Positions 1 to 11,795 of a DNA stretch of 64,000 nucleotides are shown piece by piece. The translations under genes were made by a program, and so were the position numbers. The first letter of the stretch is position 1. Each line of letters starts with the position of its first letter. Below the pieces are notes generated by a model that ran no database searches, was not told the origin of the DNA, and was given only the letters and a program-made list of their open reading frames with translations. Source of the DNA: Rugalucina vietnamica. Lineage: Eukaryota; Mollusca; Bivalvia; Lucinida; Lucinidae. The stretch covers positions 45,626,997 to 45,690,996 of the forward strand of contig OZ024883.1 of NCBI GenBank assembly GCA_964017185.1. Direction: 5' to 3'.

Positions 1-291
1 GCAAAAATCTTCTATGTTCCCACCTGGAGTCAATTGGAATACTTACGGCACTTGTGTTTTTCAGGTAATGGTTTATAAAGTTGACAGGTAGATACAAGAT
101 TGCCACGAAAACTTATTACATTCTAAAAGTCATTTTGTTTTTCTAATTCTTGACCGTAAACTAAGAAGTATAACACAGTCTTGTGGTGTCTTTATTGAAA
201 TATGTATCCAAATGGCTTTGTAAATGCACACTTATTTACTGAGCGTGAAAAACAGTAAGATAAGCATCTCTTGTATGCATCGTAGATTTTG
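1..291. repeat. left arm of large inverted repeat
   Basis: This segment reads as the reverse complement of 1055-1340 with only scattered mismatches over roughly 285 bases. Shared blocks include TCAATTGGAATACTTACGGC, GGTTTATAAAGTTGACAGGT and ACAGTAAGATAAGCATCT. The match is still good at base 1, so the arm probably continues outside the window. The arm has a short open stretch with a splice-like TTTTTCAG, but nothing that can be called coding. Confidence 0.85.
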
Positions 292-1054
292 TTAAAATTT
301 AATATGCGACACAGAAATGCATCGTGGAAGATTGAGACCCATGAATCAGTAAAATAAAAAAGCAAATCTGGAGACAGTGATGCATTTACTTCAATTAATA
401 GTTTCTAGATACATGTTAAAGGGGTCAACCATGTTTTTATACTGTATTAACATTTGCAGAGGCTGGAGAAAGTTGTTTTAGCCTGAGGCCGAGGGTTCAA
501 AGGGCTCCCGAAAGACTCCCGAAAGACTCTTCTAACTGCAATAAAATAACCATAGTTGATCGCTGTTCTTGTACAACACATCATTCCCATGGAAAACTGA
601 CTGACAACCGCACCTAAACCCTCACAAATCCCTTTAATTCTTTTGTTTTCTCCCCCCCCCCCCCCCCCCCCCCGCTTATCAAAAATGCATGGAGCCACCG
701 ATATTAAATGATCAAATATTATCTGGTTAAGCCTTAGTGGTCATTTAATGTTAGAAAACATATTACATATGTCACTGATATGCCCGAAAATGGTTTGCTG
801 TTTCGAGGCAAGAAGTCACTCGAATGTTGACAAAGCTATATCAGAAAACCACTCTGTGACCTCATTCAAAAAAAAGTGGCACATGCTTTGAAGCTCGCTC
901 AACAAAGTACATGTAACTTACAAGGAAACAATACACCATGCAATATTGCGCTTGATAAAAGCACAAATTATGCTTTTGCATTGACGTAAATAACTTTTGT
1001 AAGAGCACAACAAAATGCTAATTCTTCCATGACTCATTCTAGTAGTACGTACCT
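292..1054. other. spacer of the inverted repeat; no gene seen
   Basis: This 760-base AT-rich spacer has no convincing reading frame. It holds a poly(C) tract at about 652-673; the short minus-strand ORF with a run of glycines there is produced by that tract and is not a gene. Confidence 0.6.
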
Positions 1055-1340
1055 TCATCTTCGATGCATACAAAAGATGCTTATCTTACTGTTTTTCACG
1101 CTTAGTAGATAAATGTGCATTTACAAAGCCATTTTGATACATATTTCAATAAAGACACCCATAGGACTGTGTTATACTTCTTAGTTTACGACCAAGAATT
1201 AGAAAAACAAAAGGACTTAAAGAATGTAATGTGTATTCGTGGCAATCTTGCATCTACCTGTCAACTTTATAAACCATTAGCTGAAAAACACAAGTGCCGT
1301 AAGTATTCCAATTGACTGCAAGTGGGAATATAGAAGAATT
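1055..1340. repeat. right arm of large inverted repeat
   Basis: Reverse-complement partner of 1-291. The short ORFs that overlap it on both strands are repeat-derived. From 1341 to 2073 I see no gene or clear repeat. Confidence 0.85.
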
Positions 1341-2073
1341 TTGAAGATCATAGTGGACGCCGATTTTGTAAACTCGGCTTTGTTTATTTTCACGAGAGCA
1401 AAACATGTGGTACTTACCGTCCAAGGACAGAGGATGTGGAACGTCGCATTCGTAACGAATTCGCCGACGCATACGAAACTTCATAATGGCATGCATTAAC
1501 ATTCCACGTCGCATCAATAATCACGATTAACAGTTGGGTCCCCGTGAGGTGAAACGATCAATGTCGGCGGCGTGTCGCAGGTCAAATTAACGGATTTGAT
1601 TTAGTATTCAACGGTGAAAGACTGGATTTATGTAAGTATTTTAACTGCTACTAGTTAAGGATATTATTGCGTTCAGTAATTGCCGACCGATTCATTGTTA
1701 GTGATTGCGTGGGTCATTTAAAGTTTTTCTTTGTTGATCGATTTTGTGACCTCATTTGTACTCAATGCCGGCCAAGGTCCGATAAAGGGGATCTTATCAT
1801 TATGGGAAAAGGTACCTTATGGCAATGCAACAGTAACTAAAATTATACATACAGAGTCTTTCACTGTCTTACATTTAAAAAAGATTTGAACTGATGAGTG
1901 AATGTTTAATGATTATTGTTTGCTCAACTGGTTTATCAGTGACCGTGGTCAGCTAAACTGGTCAGTGCATTATATATGAAAACATATAGAAAATCATGTT
2001 TATAATATATAAAAATCATATACATGACAAGCAGCCCAGTGATTGGAAGCTAAATAATCCATTGGGATTCAAC

Positions 2074-2930
2074 CTACAACAAAGAGGTCATTGTCTGTCT
2101 GTAGGTATATGCTTCACCGTAAGTTGCACTCAAATCAATCTGGCTTCCAAACACTACACTCCATTTTGTCATGATGGAATGTTGCATCAATCTGTGCTTA
2201 AGAAATTTGGTTGCATCACGGATATACAGGGCTTTACCAGTATACTTTTTACTGACATCTGTTCTTGGATCAGGGGAAGCAGAATATGAGGAAAGAAGAA
2301 ATGTATTAATATCTTCATGACCAAATCTTCATGAATAACCATACTGTACTTCAACCAAGCATTCTTAAAACATACCTTTTTAGCTATTCACCTAGTTCAA
2401 AAACAGCAACAATGAAATGTATCTGATATTGTTTTCCCACTGCATTACTCGATCCCTAAAAAGTTCAACACAAATTTTGAAAATCAGTTGACAAAATCAT
2501 AACATTATAGTACTGAATAGCAGTGTTAACCCTGCATTTTACATGCACTGGTGGGAGGTACTTCAAAAATTTAAAAATCAATTATTTCAGCAAATATGGG
2601 ACTTCTGATGCGAGAAACATTCCATCTAATTTTCAGGATGGAGCCTAATTCAAGAATATTTTTGGAAATAAAATTTTGAATTTGTGAACACAGTTTGAAA
2701 ACTTTTGCATACATCAAAACATTTGGAAAGCAAATTTTATGCATGTCAATCACTAAATTTTATTCTACTCTGGAAAAATGTTATGGTGGTTTCCAGAGGA
2801 GGGTTTAGGGAAAGAGGGTCATATAAGGAGCACTTACCTATGAAATTATGACTTGTACAATAACAGAAATTAATGCCCCTCTTGGTCCAAAGGTCACAGT
2901 CCAGGACAGCACCGTGAATATCTACAGTTG
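2074..2930 (-). CDS. last two exons of an unrecognised protein-coding gene
   Basis: Two exons fit together on the minus strand. The upstream one is 2930-2838: acceptor TTATTTTCAG, one open frame only, donor ATAG/GTAAGTG, phase 1. The terminal one is 2258-2074: acceptor GATCCAAGAACAG after a pyrimidine-rich stretch, in frame with the first, stop TAG at 2074-2076. Together they encode about 91 C-terminal residues, including CDLWTKRGINFCYC, KALYIRDATKFLKHRLMQ and SVVFGSQIDLSATYGE. The sequence is not repetitive and looks like ordinary cellular protein, but I do not recognise the family. Earlier exons would lie at higher coordinates and were not found with confidence. The strong consensus splice sites and matching phases are the main support. 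Confidence 0.5.
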
Positions 2931-3092
2931 CTGAAAATAATAATAATCAACTTATAATGATCTACATATTGAATCTATAGATTGAATTTCTACATCAAGT
3001 TTGCTTATAAATCCTAGTTACTTCAGTTTTGTGTTCATAAGGACAAGCAACAGGTGAAAGAATGTTTGTGTTCATTGTAGTTTGGCAATTTA

Positions 3093-3466
3093 TAAAAAGG
3101 TACAAGTAGGCAAAGATCAGGAAAAGGCGCAATCAGAAAGAGACTCCCATTCCAAAAACCGAGGTGGGAAAAAACCAAACTAACAATCAGGCACTTATAC
3201 CATGAAACATATCGTAAGCCGAATGAGCAGCTATTTTCCCAATAGGTGGCCACTCAGTTACCTTTACTTAATTAAAAATATGAAAACATACATAAGGCGC
3301 CAACAGCACAAAAACATTTTAAGCACCAAGACATAAAACAAAAAGAACCACCACAGAAGTATCGCCTTGGAACGATCAGTAACACAAAGTTACTGGCGGG
3401 CTTAAACCGGTTTTACAGGATCCTAACCTCACCCTCAGCTTCTGCAGTGGTTCATAACATTTAGTA
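3093..3466. repeat. inverted repeat arm (left), 374 bp
   Basis: Near-identical in reverse complement to 6783-7158. Shared blocks include GAGCAGCTATTTTCCCAATA, TAGGTGGCCACTCAGTTACC and TCAGCTTCTGCAGTGGTTCA. A third, more diverged copy in the same orientation is at about 48345-48550. The arms frame a 3.3-kb loop, so this may be the ends of a foldback-type element or two opposed copies of one repeat. Confidence 0.85.
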
Positions 3467-3469
3467 AGT

Positions 3470-3720
3470 TCTTCTTATCTGTTTTTCAAAATTTCCTGAT
3501 TTTGGCTTCAATTGAAAAATTGCCTGACTGATGTCAAAAATCCCTGACAATTCCTTGGCTTTGAAAAAAGTGATTTCTCTCTGACTTTTTCCCTGACCAT
3601 GGACACCTGAATAAGTATTTGCAACAAAGACAGAAATTTTATTTGTCTTACCCAAGGCTAATTTAGAACACCTCAATGACCATGGATTCATGATCACACT
3701 GCTGGTTTTTCACCTGAAAA
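3470..3720 (-). repeat. dispersed GTCAGGGAAAAA-type repeat
   Basis: The minus strand reads CCATGGTCAGGGAAAAAGTC and related phrases. The same phrases occur at 13600-13740 and 16230-16290, where they lie inside the ends of a larger inserted element. The minus-strand ORF of 78 codons here is repeat-derived. Confidence 0.55.
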
Positions 3721-3776
3721 TAAATCAGTACATGTATACAGTTCAAAGAAACAGTAAAACTTATCCAAATGAAAGT

Positions 3777-3985
3777 GTTTTTTTTTTGTTTTTTTTTTTC
3801 TGAGACAGTTAAACGTCCCTTTCAAGATTATTTCAGCTCATATGAGACGGGCCAATCAAAAGGTGGGGTGAAAACGGGAGAACCCCGAGAAAAACCACCT
3901 GGCACACCCACAAGCAGAACTTGGCTTGTCTCACATGTGGCCAGAGCGGGGCTCGAACCCACACCAGACACAGCGGTGAAATGAT
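3777..3985 (-). mobile_element. tRNA-related SINE-like retroposon
   Basis: A second copy is at 19869-20065. On the minus strand a B-box-like GGGTTCGAGCCC lies near the head, and the other end is a poly(T) run on the plus strand (3778-3800), which is a poly(A) tail on the minus strand. Shared core phrases are AGCTCATATGAGA and AACTTGGCTTGTCTCACATG. Confidence 0.6.
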
Positions 3986-5732
3986 CGAGTGAAAACATAC
4001 CTCTTTAGCAGCTATTCACCTATGAATAGCTAGAGGCGGTTCAGGCTAACATGTACCCACAATCTATGCCGGTTTTGAGCAAAAATAAGAAAAATATAAA
4101 AAATGACGAAATTTTAGAATTTTTTACTACAACCAAAAAACATTTCTGTATATTGCATGGGCATGTTTTCGTAATGATACAGGGTCTGTGGTGCGGCTTG
4201 TTGGTGAACTGTCTTATCTCGATTGTTTACAGGAAATGTATTGCTGCATATTGAATTCTGTACAGTAAATTTGGACTGGTTTAGCCCCTATCTCACTGGA
4301 ATGCGACAACTGGAGACATGTTCGTGAATAGTTCGCGACTATTTCGTGACAAAGATTGATGATATACACAACTTTCACATTGCAGTCTCATTGAATAGAC
4401 ATTTATGCGACAAATTCACGGATTTCGGTCTAATTTTGAAAATAAATCTTGCGACTGTCGTGCAATAGTCACATGACTTTCCCACGAATGTAGCTTATTT
4501 TCATTTTAATTTGTACGACAGTCGCGCAACATTCGTGCGAGTGTCGCACAACATTTGTACGAATGTCGCTTAGTTTTATTTTCCCGCCAGATTGTTGTGA
4601 GATTTTTGCATGTTTTATTAAGACTGTCGCGCAACTGTCGTGAGACACTCGCAGGACATTCGTACAAGTGTCTCGAAAATTTTGCATTGTAAATCAGTCT
4701 TCGCGAAAACTTCAAAACAGCTGCTTGACAGCTGTCTGACAGACTGAAATTTTTTGCTGGTCAGAAAAAAAAAATGTAGGACAGAAAAAAAAAAAAAAAA
4801 AAAAATAGAGCTTCGTAAGCTCGTTTTCTATGAATGAGCAAAAGAATTATTCGTTTTCCTGTTTACTACTCTTTGAACAATATCGTTTGGCATTCGAATT
4901 ACCTGTAGGGAAATTACGGCAGCGCTCAAATTATTCAAGAATTCCACAACAAAATTACGCAACTTCGATCGGAGGAAGGTCAAGGCCAGTGCGTTAAGAG
5001 TTATTTCCCTTCTCTTCGGGTCAGGTATGAAAGCCATGACCACGCAGTGCCTGCTCTTGCGAACCAGCTATAATATTCATGTGTATTTTCACGAAATAAA
5101 ACGATTTTACATTATTCCGTGTGTATCAATATTTCAAAATAATTGACTCATATAAAGTTATATTGTAACCGTGTATTATTTTCACACTTTAAATGGTCAT
5201 TCTAGGTTCGGCATACCAAGCATGGCAGGCGCAGCGCGGTCGAAGGTTTCATACCTGACCGAATATTTTCTGTACGAATGTATTCGATTGGCTGAAATTC
5301 TTGGCTGACCAATCAAAATTGTAAACATGAAACCAACATGGTCGCCCGCACGCATCTCAACAAACTGCAAAAAACAATCGGAACAAAGTTGATTTATTTT
5401 ATGATTCGTCACTGAAAAGGCGAGATGACAATTTTATAGTATGAATTGGCCTTTTTCTCGTCGGACGGATCGACCGAGAACATGACAGAAATCGTTGGTC
5501 AGTTTCAAAATTTGTCGGAAATGACCGAGAGACCGACACTTTTCGTGAAGACTGGTAAATTTGCCAAAATTTCGCGGCGACAGGTTCGCGACACTTTCAC
5601 AACATTCCTGCGAAATATTTTGGTTAAAAAATTCGCATAAAATTTTAAAACATGTATAAAACCTTTGCGACCAGTTCCTGACCAGGGACGTCGTCGGCTT
5701 TTGAAAAGTGGTCCGGCCATGAAAGGTCAAAA
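3986..5732. other. repeat-derived stretch; no gene seen
   Basis: At 4280-4690 short variants of GTCGCGCAACATTCGTGCGA recur on both strands; a related patch is at 7390-7480. A poly(A) run at about 4783-4805 is followed by a small hairpin GAGCTTCGTAAGCTC. At 5440-5720 the phrase GTGGTCCGGCCATG and neighbouring motifs resemble 7260-7390 in reverse. The ORFs of 60-98 codons overlap each other on both strands and look like repeat shadows. Confidence 0.5.
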
Positions 5733-5830
5733 ATGTTCACGAGTGCCAAAGGCACGAGTAGGGGGAGAGCACGAGAGGGGGTATTTCCCCCTCTCGTAAG
5801 GGGGGTTCGGGGGTTCTCCCCCGAGAAAAT
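5733..5830. repeat. three consecutive short hairpins
   Basis: In order: CACGAGTGCC with GGCACGAG, CACGAGAGGGGG with CCCCCTCTCGT, and a GGGGGTTCTCCCCC stem. This GC-rich patch stands out from AT-rich surroundings. Stems ending in CGAG/CTCG recur in the palindromes at 6.2, 30.9 and 36-38 kb. Confidence 0.65.
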
Positions 5831-6203
5831 TTTATATTGCTGGACGTCCGTAGAAACGATTTTAATGCACTATATTTGCATTTTTATTGCAATCGCCCTA
5901 GATGAAAGTATCTTTCTTGATGTTCTTCATTTCCCAATGAAAAACATTAAGTCACGTGATCTAGAGGCCACGCCTTTTGGCGGGGCGACGTCAAACCCCA
6001 TCCAGTGACGTTGTTTGTTTACTTTTGTTGACGTGACGTTGGTCGCGTATCGCCATGACGTTAGGCGCGAAAATTTGTCGTTTTGGCTGTTCCAAAGTTA
6101 CGTTAGGTGGGATTTAATGTCAAATAACACAAAAATGAACGGTAATATGCGCAATTAAAAATTTGATACTTGATTGATAATATAAAATGTAAATATAAGT
6201 ATT

Positions 6204-6341
6204 GAAATTCAGATTTTAGCTTTCACTGGATGATGAAAAACATTAGCTGTTTTAATGTCTCCGAGAAGCCCTTCGGGCTTCACAGACATTAAAACAGCCT
6301 AATGTTTTTCATCATCCAGTGAAAGCTAAAATCTGAATTTC
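6204..6341. repeat. near-perfect 57-bp-arm palindrome
   Basis: Left arm 6204-6260 and right arm 6284-6341 are reverse complements with a single extra base in the right arm. Both contain TTTCACTGGATGATGAAAAA or its complement. The loop 6261-6283 holds a second hairpin, GAAGCCC-TTC-GGGCTTC. No coding content. Confidence 0.95.
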
Positions 6342-6782
6342 ATTCCTTAATTGACACAATTTTTGAAACATTATGAAGCCACGTACTGGTCGAAAACTAT
6401 GAGGCCGAAGGAACGCTGAGGTAATTAGAAAGACGTCGGTTGATTAGGAACCGGCGGAATATGTTCCATGATATAATACATGCACGTTTTAACAAATTTT
6501 GGAATATGAAGAAAAATGATATTTGCATAAATTTTATACGTAAACGATTTTTCGGCATTGTTGATTTAATGCAAGTATAAACAGTGATTGTGTTATTGTG
6601 AAATTATGTTCAATAAGTAGAAATTTCAACTGTGGAATACAGCTTAACACTTTTTAAAAAAAAATGTTTTAAGATCACAGAGAATCGGTTTTATTCACAA
6701 TGAATTAAAGAACACTTTAATGCACGATAATCCGTCAAAATCCAATAATATGACAATACCAGTCCACGAGGACCGAAGAACT

Positions 6783-7158
6783 AACTAAATGTTATGAACC
6801 ACTGCAGAAGCTGAGGGTGAGGTTACGGCCGTGTAAAATCGATTTAAACCCGCCAGTAACTTTGTGTTACTGATCGTTCCAAGTCGATACTTCTGTGGTG
6901 GTTCTTTTTGTTTTATGTCTTGGTGTTTAAAATATTTTTGTGCTGTTGGCGCCTTATGTATGTTTGCATATTTTTAGTTAAGTTAAGGTAACTGAGTGGC
7001 CACCTATTGGGAAAATAGCTGCTCATTCGGCTTACGAAATGTTTTCATGGTATAAGTACCTGATTGTTAGTTTGGTTTTTTCCCACCTTGGTTTTTGGAG
7101 TGGGAGTCTTTTTCTGATTGCGCCTTTTCCTGATCTTTGCCTACTTGTACTTTTAATA
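6783..7158. repeat. inverted repeat arm (right)
   Basis: Reverse complement of 3093-3466. The loop between the arms contains the 3777-3985 retroposon, the short hairpins and the 6.2-kb palindrome. Confidence 0.85.
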
Positions 7159-7259
7159 CAGGTGTCATTTTTGTGATTGTTTTTATAACGACCATCTTTC
7201 ACGCCCTCGGGCTGATTCACTGAGCACGCTTAATATCATTTAATTGGTCCACCGCACTT

Positions 7260-7480
7260 CAAAAAATTGAAAAGGCAAACATGTTTTCGGCCGAATAATC
7301 GAAAATTGTGGTCCGGCCGAAACCATTTTCGGCCAAAAAAATGGTCCGGCCATGGCCGGACCGGCCGGACCGCCGACGACGGCCTTGGTGACAAGCTCAT
7401 GACACATGAAAATTCTCACGACACTCGTGAGACAATCGCACAAATGTCGTGCGAAAGTACGCGACAAAATTCTCATGCCA
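7260..7480. repeat. GGCCGGACC-rich and GTCGCG-motif repeat patch
   Basis: GGTCCGGCC and GGCCGGACC alternate at 7340-7375, forming small palindromes, followed by motifs of the 4280-4690 family. The overlapping ORFs on both strands are not supported as genes. From 7500 to 8130 I see nothing assignable. Confidence 0.5.
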
Positions 7481-8134
7481 GTGCAGGGATTTTCCTGGGC
7501 TGATTTTGGGGCCCATTACGGGCCCCTTTCCCAATTGAAAAAATGTATACAATTTCCCAATTTTCAGGTAAAAAATTCCATAATAATAAATAAATCTTCG
7601 TAGATTTGTTGTGGATATGTAGATCATACCCGCAAAATATTTTTTTTTGAGAAATATCCTCAAATCAACACCAAAAATGCATATTATCCCCTGTTCTGTT
7701 TTGTATCCATTTTCCCAATTTGACTGATATACATATTATTTTTCCCAAAATTATTGGTCCCGGGTCCCTGTTTTGAAAAGGTAGGAAAATCTCTGCAGTG
7801 AGATACTAGCTTTTCTCGTATCGGATCTTTTTTAGATGTCAGCGATGGACAATCTAGATGTAAAACAAAACCAGCTCAAATTTTACTACATTCAATCTAT
7901 CTTCATATACTGAGTCGATCAATTTCTGATAATCATCTCAGATTGGTGGGTGCTAAATTTTGAATTTAGCAATGGGAGAACATTCGGGATGGGCCATTAA
8001 AACTATTTACAACCTAATTACAGTGGAAAGGTCTCAGGACCTTTCCAATTAATGTCTGTAAGCATAAGATTTACTTCACGTATCCTTCATTAAAAGCGTA
8101 ATTAGAATTAAAAATTAAAGCTTAACAGGTCTGA

Positions 8135-8275
8135 ATCTGAATCTAAAACGGGATGGTTTACTGGTGACACGCCAAATTGACAATACTTCACCAGGGGGCG
8201 TGCCAGGAGGTAAACTAGTCGCTGGCTCTCGCAAGAGATGCGAACTTGGACACACAGGTTCAGATATACAGTGGT
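8135..8275 (-). mobile_element. 5'-truncated LINE 3' end
   Basis: This matches the 3' terminus of the LINE copies at 53575 and 63194: a TCTGAA microsatellite, then TTTACTGGTGACACGCCAAA, then GATGCGAACTTGGACACACA. On the minus strand only the last part of the element and its tail are present. Confidence 0.75.
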
Positions 8276-8545
8276 TAGGTTTGCTTATGAGAATGGTGCA
8301 TGTACTTAAAATTATTTATTAAGTGAACATATAAAAAGAAAAATCAACATTTTGCCAGTGAAATTTTCAATTTTTTATTTTTTTATTTTTTTTTTTTTTT
8401 GAAAAAATTTCTGTATATTGCATGGGAATGTTTTGTACTTAGACTTGGAATTTTTAATTAATTTCAAGGTTCAGTAGTCTTTAGATAAAATAAAAGTGGT
8501 TAGCCTATTATTTTGATTTCTGCTGATTCCTCTTCACTTTCAAAA

Positions 8546-9050
8546 AAAAAAAGTTTTAACATTTTAACATTTTGTGTTGCCAGCGATCAACGCAAAATGT
8601 TATAAAAATGTTAAAAACTCCTAAACTTATTCTGGAAGTCTGAGAATGGTAAGAAAGTACATGTATTGCATATCGATCCAAAAGGTCTTTTGAGGGTATT
8701 AAAAGGTAAAAACAAGAGTTTTTGTACATTGGCACCGGAATTCTGAAAGTCTGCGTGAATGCTGAAATAAGGCACAAACGGCTTTAAAAGGTAGAATTAG
8801 GGTCTCGGAATGCCGAAAAGTTAAAATTTTTATTATCTCAGGTATCAGAAAACCAGGAAATGGTTCAGAGGCCCGAGGGTATAGCTTTGTCTTATTTATA
8901 GTCAAAGATCGAGGATGAAGTTTTAACATTTTTAACATATTGCGTTGTGACTGATCTACGCAAAATGTTAAAAATGTTATTACAACATTTTTAACATATT
9001 GCGTTGTGACTGGTCTATGCAAAATAACATTTTAACATTTTGAGTTGTGA
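8546..9050. repeat. TTTTAACATTTT hairpin repeats, three units
   Basis: Units pair TTTTAACATTTTGCGTTG-like and CAACGCAAAATGTTA-like arms around short loops (8556-8615, 8918-8975, 8978-9050). A copy of the first unit, with its flank AACTCCTAAACTTATTCTGG, is at 29685-29785. They look like small palindromic MITEs. Confidence 0.7.
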
Positions 9051-9059
9051 CAATGCTCA

Positions 9060-9345
9060 AGATAGAGCCCGGAAACAAAATTTTAATGTAGATCTAGGGA
9101 CATAACTCTGTGCTTATTTGACAAAATTTATCCATCTTCAATCCCAGACCAGTCCTTCCTGATATGAACTCCAATACAAAGTGTAAAGACAATTGGTCAA
9201 TAAATGCCCAAGATAAAGCCTGTAAATGAAGCACTGATGGACAGACGGACAGATGCAAACTCGAATGCAAATTTTTTGGAGGGTATAACATAATGCCCCA
9301 CACTTTTTTAGTGGCAGGGTATAAAAATGGATGTACTGCTGTGTA
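9060..9345. repeat. probable dispersed repeat
   Basis: Phrases such as CAGACGGACAGATGCAAACT and GGAGGGTATAACATAATGCC look like a mollusc dispersed repeat. No second copy is in the window, so this is a weak call. Confidence 0.3.
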
Positions 9346-9484
9346 GTTTTGACAAGGAGTCCATAGCTTGACAACTACTTATCATAAAGCATTCATACCT
9401 CATACACTGGGTCGGAGTCAGGGGTGGAGCTGGAGGTCAAAATCTAGAACACCCCCTTTAAAATTTCTTTTTATTTCTACAGTA

Positions 9485-9730
9485 CAGTCAGCGTGATGTT
9501 TATATCCTTCGCGATCACGCATGAAAGAAAAAAGGATTAAGTTCCACGCAAATCCGTGCAAAACCCTTGCTTATTCCTCGCAAAATCCACGCTATGTCCA
9601 CGTTCATTCCTCGCAAGAAGCGTGTGAGTTGCGTGAGATATCAGCAGTCCCACGCTTGCTCACGCTTTCCACGTTCATTTAGGAAAAGGAGCGTGGAAAG
9701 GATTAAGAGACATGCGAGAATAGGATTATC
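9485..9730. repeat. CGTG/CACG-rich patch
   Basis: Many short CACGC and GCGTG words in both orientations (for example CCTCGCAAGAAGCGTG, GGAGCGTGGAAAGGATTAAG) suggest a decayed inverted element. From 9731 to 10794 there is AT-rich DNA with no gene or repeat I can support. Confidence 0.35.
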
Positions 9731-10794
9731 GTTTTGCCTCGTTCAAAAATGTAAAATCATTAAAGTTTTTGACCAAATTAAATATATATTCATTTATTAG
9801 TCCTTAGTACGAGGACGGCAACTTAGTATGATGACGGTAAACCTGTACAAATACATACACCTGTATGACAAAGTGCCTGCACGTAAATACATAATCATAT
9901 ACGCATGTTTTGACGAGTTGCTGACTGAGCAATACATTATTCAGTGTTGATTAAATTATCATCGTAGACTAAGTGATGACAAAATTTGCATGTTTCAATA
10001 TTATTTGGCAGCTTGGTGCATTTTTGACTGCCGCGGTTTTAGATGCATAACATTGTAGATTTATATCTGATACTTTTGCTATAAAAGAAGGTGAGCACCC
10101 CGGTTTGTTGTTTTTCAGAACATCTCTCAAATAAATGCGTCTTTGAAGACTCTTTCGTGTTTCTTAAGATGCCCCAAGCCTATTAAAGCTCGACCTACAT
10201 GTAAAACGGTTTCATCACCTTGCTACATGTACAAGTATCATGTAATCATAAATTACATGTACTTTACAATTAAATTTACATGCAATTAATTCATCTTAAT
10301 TTCATCTTAAGAGTCGGTACAATTCCCCTGCGAGAAATCTGAATCCCTTTATCCTGTTGTTTTATCTTTCAAGCTAGCATTTACCAAAGTCAACAAAATC
10401 AAGGTATTCTGTATTCTTGTATCGGTACAATTATTGTACACAGGATTAATAAGCGGCATAGCCTGAAAGTTATAATTAGCAACTCTTATTTGGTGCATAA
10501 AGTTATAAATTATCCTAATCAAACAAACAAACCATTCACTTCGCGTGATAAGTGATAAAAGTCAAGCCGATCTTTGAGATTAGAAACTTTAGAAAATAAC
10601 TTAAAAAATGAAAACAAAAGAAATTATAGAAAATACAAACAAAAATACGTTTGCATGTGTCTTCATTGATGCGGAAATGTAACACACCATACTGATTAGT
10701 ACATGTACATGTCCGTACACGACAAAATTCCAGACTTTCAGCGGCAGAAATGACTTCACTGCTTTAATTTAGGTTGACAAGAGACGTATACATA

Positions 10795-11795
10795 CGTAGG
10801 TTGTTCGGAAAGTTCGTGTAATTTTGTTATATCTCCCATAATTTTCAATGAAGGTGTTAGAAAGTTGTTGTGGGTGAACTTCCACTTATTCTTAACTAAT
10901 TCTGGAAAAAGGAAAGAAAGGTGACAAGGAAAGCCCAAAATACAGGTTGTCCTGGCAACGTCATCATCGGCACCCGGAGCAGTCCGAAAAATATCATTTT
11001 TATAAACAAAGTCTTGAAGAAATAAACATAATTTCTGGCTGTAATACTGTTGAACGTCAGCAAAGCATGGAACCGCCATGTAATATTTTGGCAATATAAC
11101 ATTATTTCCTGAAAATTTCAAATCAATTTGAAGTTCCACAAAAAAGATATGGTCCTTTATCTTGCATGTTGTAGGGGAAAATCTACGACTTCAAACCGTG
11201 TCGTTGCGTTGTAAAGTGTTATGAAATTACGATTTTTCTTCATAAAACCTTAACAAAAACATATATCCTTGTCTAATAAACTGGAAAAATATGTAACCAA
11301 GTATTTATATACAAATGACACTCATGTTTTAAGAGTGGAATAAAATCAATTGATGACGATCATAGAAGTAACCAGCCGGCAGAGGAAAATGTGTTTCATT
11401 AAGAATTGTGCAAATTTGGTGATTCAGTGGGGAACATTTGCAAAATAGACACAGGTAGCTTTTTCACCACATACGGAAACACGCGTCAAAAGGATGGACT
11501 GACAGATGAAATGTGTAGATAGTGTGATGATTATGCTGAGAATGTGTGATGATCACTAACTTGATTAAAACAATGTTTGACGTTATCGCAACGTCGTTTT
11601 GACTTTGGCGTGCTCCAGGTACCCTTACCATACCTTTTTGTAATGAACATCTTTTAGTATGCCTTAGTGCATCATCTTGGTTTTCACAACAATTATAGAG
11701 GATACCTTGAAGTTAAAATAGGTGTGTTTTTTTGTTTTACTATAAATATTATATGATCGACAAGACAATTGTTCGAACTTTCCGAACGCCCCTCG
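10795..11795. mobile_element. mariner-type element, about 1.0 kb, decayed
   Basis: The left end reads CGTAGGTTGTTCGGAAAGTT and the right end, in reverse complement, CGAGGGGCGTTCGGAAAGTT. Each end is flanked by TA. These are Tc1/mariner-type terminal inverted repeats with a TA target. The interior lacks a recognisable DDE transposase; minus-strand frames at 10756-11139 are open for 127 codons but show no catalytic motif I can name. The length is close to the second element at 36322-37319. Confidence 0.65.

Noticed and set aside
447-698. Minus-strand ORF with a glycine run
   Set aside because: It is generated by the poly(C) tract at 652-673 and has no domain or splice support.
10756-11139. Host gene or transposase in the 127-codon minus-strand ORF
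   Set aside because: It overlaps a mariner-type terminal repeat and shows no DDE motif or recognisable domain.
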